64,000 nucleotides of DNA from NCBI GenBank assembly GCA_011523945.1, contig WTFU01000054.1, positions 62,001 through 126,000 on the forward strand, given 5' to 3'. Shown one piece after another: positions 8,798-18,374 of the stretch. Source of the DNA: Mariniblastus sp. (lineage in GTDB: Bacteria > Planctomycetota > Planctomycetia > Pirellulales > Pirellulaceae). The position numbers and the translations under genes are program-made. The stretch's first letter is position 1, and each line of letters opens with the position of its first letter. The notes under the pieces were generated by a model. That model was not told where the DNA came from, made no database searches, and saw only the letters and a list, made by a program, of their open reading frames with translations.

Positions 8798-11617
8798 GTG
8801 ATAAAAAAACGCAAAAGACATTTGCTGAAATCGATTCTTCCAGCCACATTCATTTTCTGCTGCTCCGCAATAGTGATCGTCACCATTGCCCGAGCGAATG
8901 GTGCTGCGGCGGATCCTGATCAACCTATCACGGCTACAACTTCGGCTGGCAACATTTCAAAGCCGATCGAGAGCGTTGACGTTCGGTTTAAAGACTCCGG
9001 ACATGACGAATTACCCGACTTTCAAAAACACGTTGCACCACTCCTTGGCCGCTTAGGCTGCAACGGTCGAGCCTGCCACGGATCGTTTCAGGGACAAGGT
9101 GGATTTCAACTTTCACTGTTTGGCTACGACTTCCAATCGGATCATAAAGCGCTACTAGAAGACGGCACCGACCGAGTGAACTTAAAAAACCCAACGGATA
9201 GTTTGATCCTGACCAAGCCAACCGATGAAGACGAACATGAGGGCGGGCTTCGATACGATAAAGACAGTTGGCAATACAATCTCTTGCAGTCCTGGATTGC
9301 CGGAGGGGGAACTAACGCTGATTCAATTCACAAACTCGACCGCTTAGTGATCGAACCAAGTGAACTAATCTTCAGATCACCTTCTACAAAATTCGAACTC
9401 AAGGCAATTGCACACTGGAAAGACGGCACGGTCGAAGATGTGACTCCCTTGTGTCGCTTCCACTCCAACAACGATTCAATCGCGAAAATCACGGAATCGG
9501 GCGAGGTCTCAACCAACTCTATCGCGGGTGATACCCACGTTGTTGTTTCCTACGACAACGCCGTCGTACCCGTTCCTGCCATCCATCCGTTTGCCGGTGA
9601 ACCTCTGAATTCCAGCACCGCTTTCGCCAGTGTCTCGAAAATAGACGTCCTAGCTGAAAAGAAGTGGAAAAAACTCAACCTCCAACCTTCGGAATTGTCC
9701 GACGACACAATGTTCCTGAGACGAGTCAGTATTGATATTACAGGAACTTTGCCGACGTCTGATGAAATCCGAAAATTTGTCGCCGACACAGACCCACAAA
9801 AACGAAAAAAGAAGATCGACGAACTCTTAGAGTCACCGGCTTACGCATCATGGTGGAGTACTTTTTTCTGTGATATGACAGAAAACAATACCAATCAATT
9901 GCGCAACATTGCTTTTGACAACAATCTCCCAAGTGAGCAATGGTATGACTGGATTCACAAACGGGTCAAAGACAACACCCCTTACGACGAGATGATCGAG
10001 GGGATCGTGCTTGGTGTTAGCCGGCAACGTGGTGAAAGCTACCTCGATTTCTGCGAGCGAATGAAAGAGACTTCTGCCAACGACTCGTTCTATGAAAATG
10101 AAACGATGCCCTACTACTGGATGCGTCGAGAATTCAGAGACCGCGAAACCATGGCCATTAGTTTTGCTCACGCCTTCCTGGGTTTGAGAATTCAGTGTGC
10201 ACAATGCCACAAGCACCCGTTCGATCGATGGAGCCAAAAAGACTTCAAAGATTTCTCTAAATTCTTCAGTGGAATCAACGTAAGGCAATATTCCGGCGGA
10301 ACCACTCCAGACGACAAGAAAGATTACGTCGCTATCCTGAAGAACCTGGATATCGATCCAGACCGCAAAAAGAACCCCAACCTCCAGCGTCAACTTCGAG
10401 AAGCTTATCGAAAGGGTGAGACAACGCCGTATGGATTCCTAGCCATCGACTCGCCCAAACTGACACGCGAAGAACTTCGCGAACTTCAGAAGCAATTACA
10501 AGCGAACAAGAAGTCCAAGAAAAAGAAAAACATTAAAAAACCTACCATCACCGAGGCCACCCTGCTGGGAGGCGACATCATCGACCTCACTGATCACGAA
10601 GACGTTCGAACCCCTTTGATGGATTGGATGAAACAGCGCGACAACCCATTCTTTGCGAAAGCTCTAGTCAACCGCGTCTGGGCTAAGTATTTCGGAGTCG
10701 GCATTGTTGATCCTGTAGACGATCTAAACCTTGCCAATCCCCCCAGCAATGCAGCTTTGCTCGATCATCTTACTCAAGAATTCATCAAACATGACTTTGA
10801 TCTGAAATGGTTACACCGGGAAATTACCAACAGTCGAACCTACCAGTTGAGCTGGGTTCCGAACCAAACGAACGAACGTGATCGCAGAAACTTTAGTCGT
10901 GCAATTCCACGACGACTGCCAGCCGAAGTGATTTTCGACTCGATTACATTTGCAGCCTCTGACTCGGAAACAAATCGCACCTTTAGAAATTCTGTTAATG
11001 GCCGTGCGATTTCAATTCCCGGGACCGTCACAAATGTGAAACGCACTAAATACTCTACCGACGCATCGTTCGCGCTGAAGGTGTTTGGACGATCTGAGCG
11101 AGCCAGCAGCTGCGACTGTGACCGGTCTGAGGAAACTAGCCTAATTCAAACGGTTTACATGCAAAACGACCGCGATATCCACCTCATGCTTACGCAGAAA
11201 GACAGCTGGTTAAATCGCATGGCACAGCAAAACACCGCCAAAATTCAAGCAGCGAGCACTCAGAAATCACTCGATACACTGAATGAGCGGATTGCAAAAA
11301 TGGAGCTGACAAAAACTGACCTGATGCAAGCGGACAATAAAAAACAGCTTCAGAGCCTGAGCAAAAAAATTAAGGGTTTGGAAAAAACCAAACGGAGTTT
11401 GGAAGCGAAACTTGCCAGCATCCAGAAACCGGAAGGCGAACTGAATGTTCAACAAGTTGTAGAAGAGGCTTACTTAAGAACACTTAGCCGGTTTCCAACC
11501 CCGGAAGAACTGGATCGTTGCGTGCAGCATATTCAGGAAGAAAAAGATCTTGTCAAAGGTGTAACCGGTGTGCTCTGGGCACTGGTGAACACGAAAGAGT
11601 TTATCGTAAATCACTAA
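8798..11617 (+). CDS. PSCyt / DUF1549-DUF1553 c-type cytochrome-like protein
   Basis: A 939-residue exported protein. Start GTG 8798 has GGGAG at 8786-8790. Order: membrane or signal segment (about 12-33); planctomycete cytochrome region with the heme-type motif C88-X4-C93-H94; a BIG_2-like Ig domain (about 185-265); DUF1549 (about 285-500) with a second heme-type motif, CAQCH near residue 467; a Lys-rich linker; DUF1553 (about 615-930) containing a coiled-coil near 825-875. This architecture is characteristic of Planctomycetes and is thought to act in periplasmic oxidation of complex substrates; the exact reaction is unknown. The DUF1501 gene follows 42 bases downstream, as is usual. Confidence 0.93.
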   Translation: MIKKRKRHLLKSILPATFIFCCSAIVIVTIARANGAAADPDQPITATTSAGNISKPIESVDVRFKDSGHDELPDFQKHVAPLLGRLGCNGRACHGSFQGQGGFQLSLFGYDFQSDHKALLEDGTDRVNLKNPTDSLILTKPTDEDEHEGGLRYDKDSWQYNLLQSWIAGGGTNADSIHKLDRLVIEPSELIFRSPSTKFELKAIAHWKDGTVEDVTPLCRFHSNNDSIAKITESGEVSTNSIAGDTHVVVSYDNAVVPVPAIHPFAGEPLNSSTAFASVSKIDVLAEKKWKKLNLQPSELSDDTMFLRRVSIDITGTLPTSDEIRKFVADTDPQKRKKKIDELLESPAYASWWSTFFCDMTENNTNQLRNIAFDNNLPSEQWYDWIHKRVKDNTPYDEMIEGIVLGVSRQRGESYLDFCERMKETSANDSFYENETMPYYWMRREFRDRETMAISFAHAFLGLRIQCAQCHKHPFDRWSQKDFKDFSKFFSGINVRQYSGGTTPDDKKDYVAILKNLDIDPDRKKNPNLQRQLREAYRKGETTPYGFLAIDSPKLTREELRELQKQLQANKKSKKKKNIKKPTITEATLLGGDIIDLTDHEDVRTPLMDWMKQRDNPFFAKALVNRVWAKYFGVGIVDPVDDLNLANPPSNAALLDHLTQEFIKHDFDLKWLHREITNSRTYQLSWVPNQTNERDRRNFSRAIPRRLPAEVIFDSITFAASDSETNRTFRNSVNGRAISIPGTVTNVKRTKYSTDASFALKVFGRSERASSCDCDRSEETSLIQTVYMQNDRDIHLMLTQKDSWLNRMAQQNTAKIQAASTQKSLDTLNERIAKMELTKTDLMQADNKKQLQSLSKKIKGLEKTKRSLEAKLASIQKPEGELNVQQVVEEAYLRTLSRFPTPEELDRCVQHIQEEKDLVKGVTGVLWALVNTKEFIVNH

Positions 11618-11659
11618 AACAATTTCAATCAGATTTCCACCGATAAAAGCAGGTTAAAA

Positions 11660-12970
11660 ATGGGTTTCCATCGACAATGTGACGGCGTGACACGTCGCGA
11701 TGCAATCAAGGTCGGCGTTCTCGGTTCTGCCACAGGCCTGACTATGGGCAATTTCCTGAGAATGGCCGATGCAGGGCAGATCAATAAAAAGGCAACCTCA
11801 AAGGCGGCGATTTTCATCGAACTGCCTGGGGGACCATCACACCTGGATACCTTTGATTTAAAACCGAACGCCCCATCCGAGTTTCGCGGCAAGTTCAACC
11901 CAATTAAAACGAACGCACCGGGTGTTGAAATCTGCGAACACCTTCCCAAGCTGGCGCAGTGTGCTGACAAATTTGCAATCCTTCGTGGAGTTTCTCACTC
12001 ACTCGGGGCACACCCACTTGGTCAACAGTTTGTCTTCACCGGCAATCGGCCTAACCCTTCCCTCGATTATCCGGGGTATGGTAGCGTCGTCGCAAAAGAG
12101 ATCAAAAGCGATGATGATTTACCCGCGTACGTCGCAATCCCTAAAGCGAAACAGGGCCCCGGGCATCTCGGTGTTAAATACGCGTCGTTACAGACAAACG
12201 CAACCCCTAAATTTGGATCCCCCTTCAGCGTTCGTGGAATCACACTCGGAAACGGAGTTACCATAAACGAAATGCAGCGACGATCGAATCTTCTGAAAGA
12301 TTTAGATCGTACTTTCGACAAGATTAAAGACCGTGACGACCTACTGAGTGGTCTTGATAAATTTAGTGAAAAAGCGTTTTCAATGATCACCTCTAACCGG
12401 GCGCGTAATGCTTTCGACCTGAGTAAAGAAGCTCCCAATTACGCCAAACTGTTCGGGGAAGACGATTTTAGCCAAAGCTGTATGCTGGCGTCCCGCCTCG
12501 TTGAGTCTGGCGTCAAATTCGTTACCGTTTCTCTCGGTGGCTGGGACACGCACTCGGACAACTTTTCGAAGCTTCAAAACAACCTCCTTCCCAAGCTGGA
12601 TGCTGGTCTCTCCGGACTGTTCAACGGTTTAGCCGCCAAGGGACTTCTCGATTCAACTACTGTTTTTGTCTCAGGTGAATTTGGAAGAACTCCTAAAATT
12701 AATGCACGTTCAGCTGATGGCGGTCGCGACCACTATCCTCGCTGCATGTTCATGTTAATGGGTGGCGGTCCAATCAACGGTGGACAAGTGATTGGCGAAA
12801 GTGATGCTACCGCTGCAGGGCCCAAGCACGAAGGAATCAATCCGGAGGATGCGGCGGCTTCTTTCTTTAGAACGCTAGGTATCAACCACCGTAAAGAGTA
12901 CGACACATCGATTGGCCGACCTATCTCTATTGTACGCGATGGGAATATAATCCCTGGCCTCGTTGGCTAA
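11660..12970 (+). CDS. DUF1501 domain protein
   Basis: A 436-residue protein, the usual partner of DUF1549/DUF1553 proteins. Near the N-terminus it has a twin-arginine type element (TRRDAIKVGVLGSATGL), which suggests export by Tat. The alkaline-phosphatase-like sulfatase fold of DUF1501 is marked by LPGGPSHLDTFDLKP, VSLGGWDTHSDNF and GEFGRTPKIN. Substrate is unknown. It ends the sigma-led gene group, followed by a strong terminator at 13035-13075. Confidence 0.93.
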   Translation: MGFHRQCDGVTRRDAIKVGVLGSATGLTMGNFLRMADAGQINKKATSKAAIFIELPGGPSHLDTFDLKPNAPSEFRGKFNPIKTNAPGVEICEHLPKLAQCADKFAILRGVSHSLGAHPLGQQFVFTGNRPNPSLDYPGYGSVVAKEIKSDDDLPAYVAIPKAKQGPGHLGVKYASLQTNATPKFGSPFSVRGITLGNGVTINEMQRRSNLLKDLDRTFDKIKDRDDLLSGLDKFSEKAFSMITSNRARNAFDLSKEAPNYAKLFGEDDFSQSCMLASRLVESGVKFVTVSLGGWDTHSDNFSKLQNNLLPKLDAGLSGLFNGLAAKGLLDSTTVFVSGEFGRTPKINARSADGGRDHYPRCMFMLMGGGPINGGQVIGESDATAAGPKHEGINPEDAAASFFRTLGINHRKEYDTSIGRPISIVRDGNIIPGLVG

Positions 12971-13034
12971 GATAGAAAACTAAACGTGCTCAGTTTAAGA
13001 ATTTAGCCCACGAAATCTGAGCGCCTTAATAAAC

Positions 13035-13075
13035 AAACTCGGCCTCCAACCCTGAAGGCCGAGTTTATTTTATTT
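13035..13075 (+). terminator. Strong terminator after the DUF1501 gene
   Basis: A perfect 11-base-pair stem (AAACTCGGCCT / AGGCCGAGTTT, 10-base loop) is followed by ATTTTATTT. T-rich sequence also follows on the other strand, so it probably serves the convergent gene ending at 13087 too. Confidence 0.9.
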
Positions 13076-13086
13076 AGCTTCGGTGC

Positions 13087-14142
13087 TTATTGGTCACTTT
13101 GAAACCGGCGTCGCAACTCCCCCAGCGTATTAATGGAGGGGTCTCCCAAAATCTCAGCAACCCCCGACTGTTCAGTCACGTCAACAAATTTCTCTCCACC
13201 TTGGTTTTCGAAAACCTGTCGATTGGACAACAAGTCCATAAAACCATCACCGTTGTAATCGAAAAATGCCGTGATTGGCCGCGTCACTTGTGAATCTCGT
13301 ACCTTCTGATCGACCAAGCCCATTGCCGACGTCCCATTTTCGTACGAACCGTCATTAAACAAAAACAGGAATCGACGCCCATCTTTTGTAGTCAAAGCAA
13401 TGTCTAGATCTTGATCCTGATCAACATCCTCTAAATCCATGGAGTAAAACGAGCGATCCTCTATATCTATCCCATTTTCCGCAAGGAGTATTTGCAATTG
13501 TTCCTTAACCGGCGCTTGACTCTCCCTTTCCAACTCGGTGTAGATGTGCCACAACCTAATCGATGGCGGCACGTTGGAAGACTTGGGAGGAATAGAACTG
13601 ACCAGTTCATTCTCCGAACGATACTGAGTAATACCGCCCTCCTGATTAAATCCAGTCGCGGCAAGCAACAATCGTATCGACCAAAAACTTTTCCGTTTCT
13701 TAGAAAACTCCATTGACCGAATGATGCTGAACTCTGTACTGACAACATCGACTCCAGCTAACTGGTCAAGCAGGCCACCAAAAAAGATATCAAAATCATC
13801 CGTTTGCTCGCGATGTTCCTCCTCAGTCGAAATTCGTTGCTGCACATTAAATGGAGGCAACTCTTCTCGTTCCCATGGAATAAGTTCTGGGATCGCCCCT
13901 TCAAATTCTCCACGAAGAAGATTTTTCAAAGACGGCACATCGCGATCAACCCACGCGGCAACGAACGGGATGCCGATTTCAGATACCGTTACCTCGGCAG
14001 CCTCCTGTGCATTGGTGACGCTGCCATCGTCAGCCGGTGCAAAAGCTAACGAATACAAAAAAACCACTGCCACAATGAGCAAAATAAAGATAACAATGGC
14101 AGCGAGTGCGTTAAGGAGACTTTTCATTTTGGAATTCTGCAA
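13087..14142 (-). CDS. Membrane-anchored protein with FG-GAP/VCBS-like C-terminus
   Basis: A 351-residue protein with one N-terminal membrane helix (about 10-32) and an otherwise periplasmic chain. The C-terminal third contains Asp-rich calcium-loop-like elements (DVDQDQDLDIAL and DYNGDGFMDLL), as in FG-GAP/VCBS propeller repeats, and an ending typical of planctomycete 'ASPIC/UnbV-like' proteins (FVDVTEQSGVAEI). A second start at 14127 (MKSLLN) is equally plausible. The function is unknown; surface or periplasmic binding is an inference from the repeats. Confidence 0.7.
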   Translation of the reverse strand: MQNSKMKSLLNALAAIVIFILLIVAVVFLYSLAFAPADDGSVTNAQEAAEVTVSEIGIPFVAAWVDRDVPSLKNLLRGEFEGAIPELIPWEREELPPFNVQQRISTEEEHREQTDDFDIFFGGLLDQLAGVDVVSTEFSIIRSMEFSKKRKSFWSIRLLLAATGFNQEGGITQYRSENELVSSIPPKSSNVPPSIRLWHIYTELERESQAPVKEQLQILLAENGIDIEDRSFYSMDLEDVDQDQDLDIALTTKDGRRFLFLFNDGSYENGTSAMGLVDQKVRDSQVTRPITAFFDYNGDGFMDLLSNRQVFENQGGEKFVDVTEQSGVAEILGDPSINTLGELRRRFQSDQ

Positions 14143-14353
14143 CCAGAAATTTACAACTGACTTTCATTAAAACAAATAGAACTGGCAAAGGAAACGTGAA
14201 AAGGCTGGTTCCAATTCAATTGGCGCTCATTTTAATTCAACAGCTTCTCAAGTAGCTACGCTGCTGACGACAACATTTGGACATAAAAATTTACTTGGCA
14301 GCGGAAATTTGGTATGTCAAGCAGTTAAAATCGTCAATATTTTCTTCAATTCG

Positions 14354-14383
14354 TTGAATAAAGACATAATCGCCGATTCTAAT
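14354..14383 (+). promoter_or_regulatory. Possible sigma-70 promoter for the GTPase pair
   Basis: TTGAAT (14354-14359) and TCTAAT (14378-14383) are separated by 18 bases, about 40 bases before the ATG of the first GTPase gene. The -10 matches consensus at 5 of 6, the -35 at 4 of 6. Confidence 0.35.
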
Positions 14384-14424
14384 AGGGTTTAGTCGCTCAA
14401 TTCGCCGCAACGCAGTTCAATCCA

Positions 14425-15969
14425 ATGAAACTCAGCCAATCCATTTCAGGAGCTTTGCTCATCGTCGTCGCGGCGTTCCTCGGCTTGGCGTTGGTCTATC
14501 TTCCCGGTTGGGTTCTTCTCAATTACGAAAGAGCTACCACGCTCGGACTTGGGTGGCTTTACCTCACCGTCGTCTTGCTCGGAGCCTGTCTACTCATCGG
14601 CAGTGCAGGGTGGACGTTCTGGAAACTCTGGGGAGCATCGGTCGCAAAAAAGAAACGTAAGCTGCGAAGAAATAAAAACCCAAGTCAACTGACAAAAGGA
14701 CAACAAGAGTCAGAGATCGATGAAAATCTCGAGCAAGTTGAGCGACTGTCCAAGGAAGTCGACACGGAAGCTCAACTGAAAAATCAACTTGCACCACTCG
14801 TTAAGGAAATTGAGCAAAAGAGAATCGCTCAGACCTTGGAGATCGTTTCCTTCGGCACAATCTCGAGTGGAAAATCATCCGTCATGAACCTTCTGGCCGG
14901 ACGTGATGTTTTTGCCACCGATGCGCGTGGGGGGACGACCATTTCCCGTAATGAAATCCCGTGGCCGGGTGTCGACCGAGTCACATTAGTGGACACGCCC
15001 GGGCTTGGCGAAGTTGATGGTGCTGAGCACGTCAACATTGCTGCCGAATCCGCGAAGGATGCAGATCTCGTAATCGTCGTGGTGGATAGCCCTCTCAGAC
15101 AAAGCGAACACGAACTTCTCACCCAATTAGGGCAAATGGAAAAACGGGTGATTATCTGCCTGAACAAGTCAGATTGGTATTCTCCCACTGACCAAGAAAA
15201 ACTGGTAAACCAAATCTCCCAACAAACGGGGAATTTCGTAAATCAAAAAGATATTGTCTGCATCCAAGCGCAACTGGGGCATCGCACGCGTCGAAAAATT
15301 CTCGCCGATGGAACTGAGGTAGACGAAACGATCACGGTCGAACCCAATATTGAACCGCTCGCGTCTCGAATGCTACAAATCGTCAAAGAAGACGGCAAAG
15401 GCCTCTTGGTCGCAAACTTACTCCTCAGATCACGTGGACTCCTTGAGAAAGCAAGAAACAGCGTCGAGGACGCCATTGCCCAAAAGGCTTGGAAAGTAGT
15501 CGATAAATATATGTGGGGCGCCGGAGGCGTCGCCGCGATTAGTCCGTTCCCGGCAATTGATCTTATTGCCGGTTCAGCTATTTCCACCAAAATGATTATC
15601 GACCTTGCCGATGTTTACCAGCAAAAAGTAGATCTCGAAACAGCTTCTAAATGGCTCGGTGAAATGGGTAAAAACCTAATTGGCGTGCTTGGAGCCCAAG
15701 GAGCCACTGTTGCCGTTAGTGCCGTTGTTGCCTCGCTAATCAAGACAGTTCCATTCGCAGGAACAGTTGCGGGAGGGGCGCTTCAAGGAGCCACCCAGGC
15801 GTTAATCACCAAATGGATTGGTGCCGTGTTTATTGAATATTTCAGCAATGAAATGAAAGCTCCCGAAGGCGGACTCGCTGGTCTCGCTCGGCGAAAATGG
15901 GAGCAAGTGACAACCGTCGATGAGTTGCGAAAACTCGTTCAAACCGCAAGAGAAAAACTCAGTGATTGA
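14425..15969 (+). CDS. Membrane GTPase with DUF697 domain
   Basis: A 514-residue protein. Two N-terminal membrane helices (about 7-30 and 45-68) are followed by a basic linker and coiled region, then a dynamin-like/Era-type G domain: P-loop GTISSGKSS near 144-152, DTPG near 190 and NKSD near 247. The C-terminal part (about 355-485) is a DUF697-type hydrophobic domain rich in Gly/Ala (GAGGVAAISPFPAIDLIAG). It is probably membrane-bound through both ends. It lies 37 bases before a second GTPase of the same kind, so the two are likely co-expressed. The biological role of DUF697 GTPases is poorly known. Confidence 0.85.
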   Translation: MKLSQSISGALLIVVAAFLGLALVYLPGWVLLNYERATTLGLGWLYLTVVLLGACLLIGSAGWTFWKLWGASVAKKKRKLRRNKNPSQLTKGQQESEIDENLEQVERLSKEVDTEAQLKNQLAPLVKEIEQKRIAQTLEIVSFGTISSGKSSVMNLLAGRDVFATDARGGTTISRNEIPWPGVDRVTLVDTPGLGEVDGAEHVNIAAESAKDADLVIVVVDSPLRQSEHELLTQLGQMEKRVIICLNKSDWYSPTDQEKLVNQISQQTGNFVNQKDIVCIQAQLGHRTRRKILADGTEVDETITVEPNIEPLASRMLQIVKEDGKGLLVANLLLRSRGLLEKARNSVEDAIAQKAWKVVDKYMWGAGGVAAISPFPAIDLIAGSAISTKMIIDLADVYQQKVDLETASKWLGEMGKNLIGVLGAQGATVAVSAVVASLIKTVPFAGTVAGGALQGATQALITKWIGAVFIEYFSNEMKAPEGGLAGLARRKWEQVTTVDELRKLVQTAREKLSD

Positions 15970-16006
15970 TCGCTTCGGCTCAACAACGTACAGGATCTAA
16001 GAAACC

Positions 16007-17353
16007 TTGAACGACACTCCCTCCAATCAAAACCTGAATTATCAGGATGCAGTAACAGCCGTTGAAAAAACGCTTGCTGACCTTAGGGGTTGTCCACCCA
16101 AAGAACGTGAACAACTACAAGCTGACATCGCTCAACTCAATGAGATGCATGAAAAGCTAACGTCGGGTCGAATCGAAATTGTAATTTTTGGTGAAATCAG
16201 CACGGGCAAGTCAGCCCTTATTAATGCGCTCATCGGACGCCAAGTAGCCGAGGTCGATGTGCAAGGTGGATGGACTCAACAGGTTTGGGGAACCGTTTGG
16301 AGTGGTGCCGGTTACCGATTACCAAGTCTGGAAAAATCTGAAATCGTAATCATTGATACCCCCGGAATTAACGAAGTTGGAGGCGCGGATCGAGCTCAAT
16401 TGGCGGAGGTAACGGCGAGACAGGCTGATCTAATCCTTTTCGTTACCGACTCCGACCTAAACGATACCGAGTACGCCGCATTAGTAGAACTTGCTGCCAT
16501 CCAAAAGCCAATTCTCTTCGTGTTTAACAAAACTGACCTTTACTTACCTGATGTCAGAGCCACGCTAGTTGAAACTTTGAAAGGCCGCATCGACGGGTTG
16601 ATCCCCCCCAATCACCTCGTCCTCACCACCGCAGATCCCCGCGAAATTGAATATGTAACCGAACAACCTGATGGCAAGACGCAATCCGTTTGGAAAAAAC
16701 CAGAACCCGAGATTAGCGAATTGAAGCTACTAATCCTCAAAACACTTGAAAATGAAGGACTCGGATTAATCGCATTAAATGCCGCCATGTATGCGGCGGA
16801 CAAAAGTGATCGAATTTCCAGCCTTCGAGTTGAATTGCGGAATCGACAAGCGGATCAAGTCATTTGGACAATGGCTGCCACCAAAGCAGTTGTGGTTGCC
16901 GCTAACCCCATTCCCGTTGTCGATCTCCTAGGAGGCCTTGCCGTCGATGCGGTAATGATTGCGACGCTCTCCAAGGTCTATGGACTTACTTTCACCATGA
17001 GCCAAGCGCGCAGCCTAGCGAAGACCATTAGCGCTGCGGGGGGAATCTATGCTCTCGGAGAACTCGCTAACTACGGAGCAAGTTTTTTCAAGTTGGTGAC
17101 CGGCACACTAGGAACTGCTTTGACCTTGATCCCCCAAGGAGCTGCCGTCGGATTTGGCTCTTACATTATTGGAAAATCTGCAAAACACTATTTTGAACAC
17201 GGAGAGACCTGGGGATCTGGTTCTGCTAAAAGTGTGGTCAAAGAAATACTGGCGACGACGGACAAAAACTCTGTCATGAACCATTTAAAAGACGAGATCA
17301 GGCAGAAACTAAAATCGAATCGACACTCAAAAATCGGTCATTCTGAACGATAA
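16007..17353 (+). CDS. Second DUF697-type GTPase
   Basis: A 448-residue paralog of the preceding protein lacking the N-terminal membrane helices. It shows P-loop GEISTGKSA (near residue 62), DTPG (near 117), NKTD (near 175) and a C-terminal DUF697-like part (about 285-410; ANPIPVVDLLGGLAVDAV). The best start is TTG 16007, because family alignment of the P-loop leaves little room downstream and no ATG precedes it; AGGA lies at 15992-15995. Tandem position with its paralog suggests paired work, as for other two-component dynamin-like systems, but that is inference. Confidence 0.82.
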   Translation: MNDTPSNQNLNYQDAVTAVEKTLADLRGCPPKEREQLQADIAQLNEMHEKLTSGRIEIVIFGEISTGKSALINALIGRQVAEVDVQGGWTQQVWGTVWSGAGYRLPSLEKSEIVIIDTPGINEVGGADRAQLAEVTARQADLILFVTDSDLNDTEYAALVELAAIQKPILFVFNKTDLYLPDVRATLVETLKGRIDGLIPPNHLVLTTADPREIEYVTEQPDGKTQSVWKKPEPEISELKLLILKTLENEGLGLIALNAAMYAADKSDRISSLRVELRNRQADQVIWTMAATKAVVVAANPIPVVDLLGGLAVDAVMIATLSKVYGLTFTMSQARSLAKTISAAGGIYALGELANYGASFFKLVTGTLGTALTLIPQGAAVGFGSYIIGKSAKHYFEHGETWGSGSAKSVVKEILATTDKNSVMNHLKDEIRQKLKSNRHSKIGHSER

Positions 17354-17520
17354 AATCTCTTATCAACCCAGCCACTACGACCCGAATAATCGCTAAATTT
17401 CGCTTTTTGAGTTTTTAACAAATTGGAAACCGGGATGGAGCCAATTTTTTTTCATGCCAATTCAACTGGCAAACCTATCCTTGGGGAAGCAAGGAAAGAA
17501 CCATAATCCCCGATCGAACT

Positions 17521-17706
17521 ATGTTAAAAAAAATCAAACGCATCTGTTCCCACCCCTTAAAGGGCGAGGAAGGCGCCGCAACCACTGAGTATGCCGTTCT
17601 TCTTGCCCTGATCATCTTGTTCGGTATCGGGGCAATTCTCGGAACAGGACAGGTGCAAAAAATCCTATGGGAAGATGCTGCCGTTGAGATGCAAGTACTA
17701 GAGTAA
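17521..17706 (+). CDS. Flp/Fap-type pilin subunit
   Basis: A 61-residue protein with the Flp type IVb pilin layout: a short basic leader (KKIKRICSHPLKGEEG), then ATTEYAVLLALIILFGIGAI, a hydrophobic helix beginning after the expected G-A cleavage site with the usual TEY motif. Such pilins build tight-adherence pili. No tad assembly genes are adjacent, so it depends on a locus elsewhere. Confidence 0.8.
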   Translation: MLKKIKRICSHPLKGEEGAATTEYAVLLALIILFGIGAILGTGQVQKILWEDAAVEMQVLE

Positions 17707-17873
17707 GCACCCGCTCTGAGTGACGATCCTTGAAATTCGTATCACCTCTTCAGTATTGCCGCTGGGCGTAACGCAGCATTCCCTTGCCAATAGACGATCT
17801 CCTTTGTCTGATACTATCATTGAGAGATGAGATTCTGGCGATTAATCGCATGATTGATTTGAGGATAGTTTAC

Positions 17874-18341
17874 GTGCCTAATTCTACTTCGATACTGTTC
17901 GTTTGCCTCGGCAATATCTGCCGCTCCCCAGCAGCAGAGGGGCTATTACAACACTCCATTGGCGCCCGTGAAGAGAAGGGCAGTATTGAAATCGACTCGG
18001 CAGGCACCATTGGCTATCACACCGGTAAAGCGGCTGACCCAAGGATGCGAAGCGCGGCACTCAATCGCGGAGTCCAACTACTTAGTAAATCCAGAAAAAT
18101 CACTGTCCAAGATCTGCACTCATTCGACCTCGTGGTTGCGATGGATCGAGAAAATCTCGCAGACATACAAAGAATGACTCCCGAGCCGACAGCAAAAATA
18201 AGACTGTTAAGTGATTTCTTGGGAGACGAGTGGCCAACTGACGTTCCAGACCCCTATTACGGTGGAGACGAAGGCTTCGAGTATGTCCTAGACATGATAG
18301 AAGCTGCGTGCCCCTCAATCATCAACTCCATCTCAACTTAG
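17874..18341 (+). CDS. Low-molecular-weight protein-tyrosine-phosphatase family protein
   Basis: A 155-residue protein from GTG 17874, which has GAGGA at 17861-17865 and gives the usual family length; the open frame extends further upstream to 17784 but that part is not family-like. The P-loop is C11-LGNIC-R17-S, the general-acid loop is VPDPYYGG near the C-terminus. The fructosamine-kinase-like gene begins just after it. Homologs beside such kinases are known to remove phosphate from ribulosamine- or erythrulosamine-phosphate adducts, so protein deglycation may be the real role rather than phosphotyrosine signalling. Confidence 0.88.
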   Translation: MPNSTSILFVCLGNICRSPAAEGLLQHSIGAREEKGSIEIDSAGTIGYHTGKAADPRMRSAALNRGVQLLSKSRKITVQDLHSFDLVVAMDRENLADIQRMTPEPTAKIRLLSDFLGDEWPTDVPDPYYGGDEGFEYVLDMIEAACPSIINSIST

Positions 18342-18374
18342 GACGCTTTGGAAAAGTTGGCAGGGCAGGCTCTC

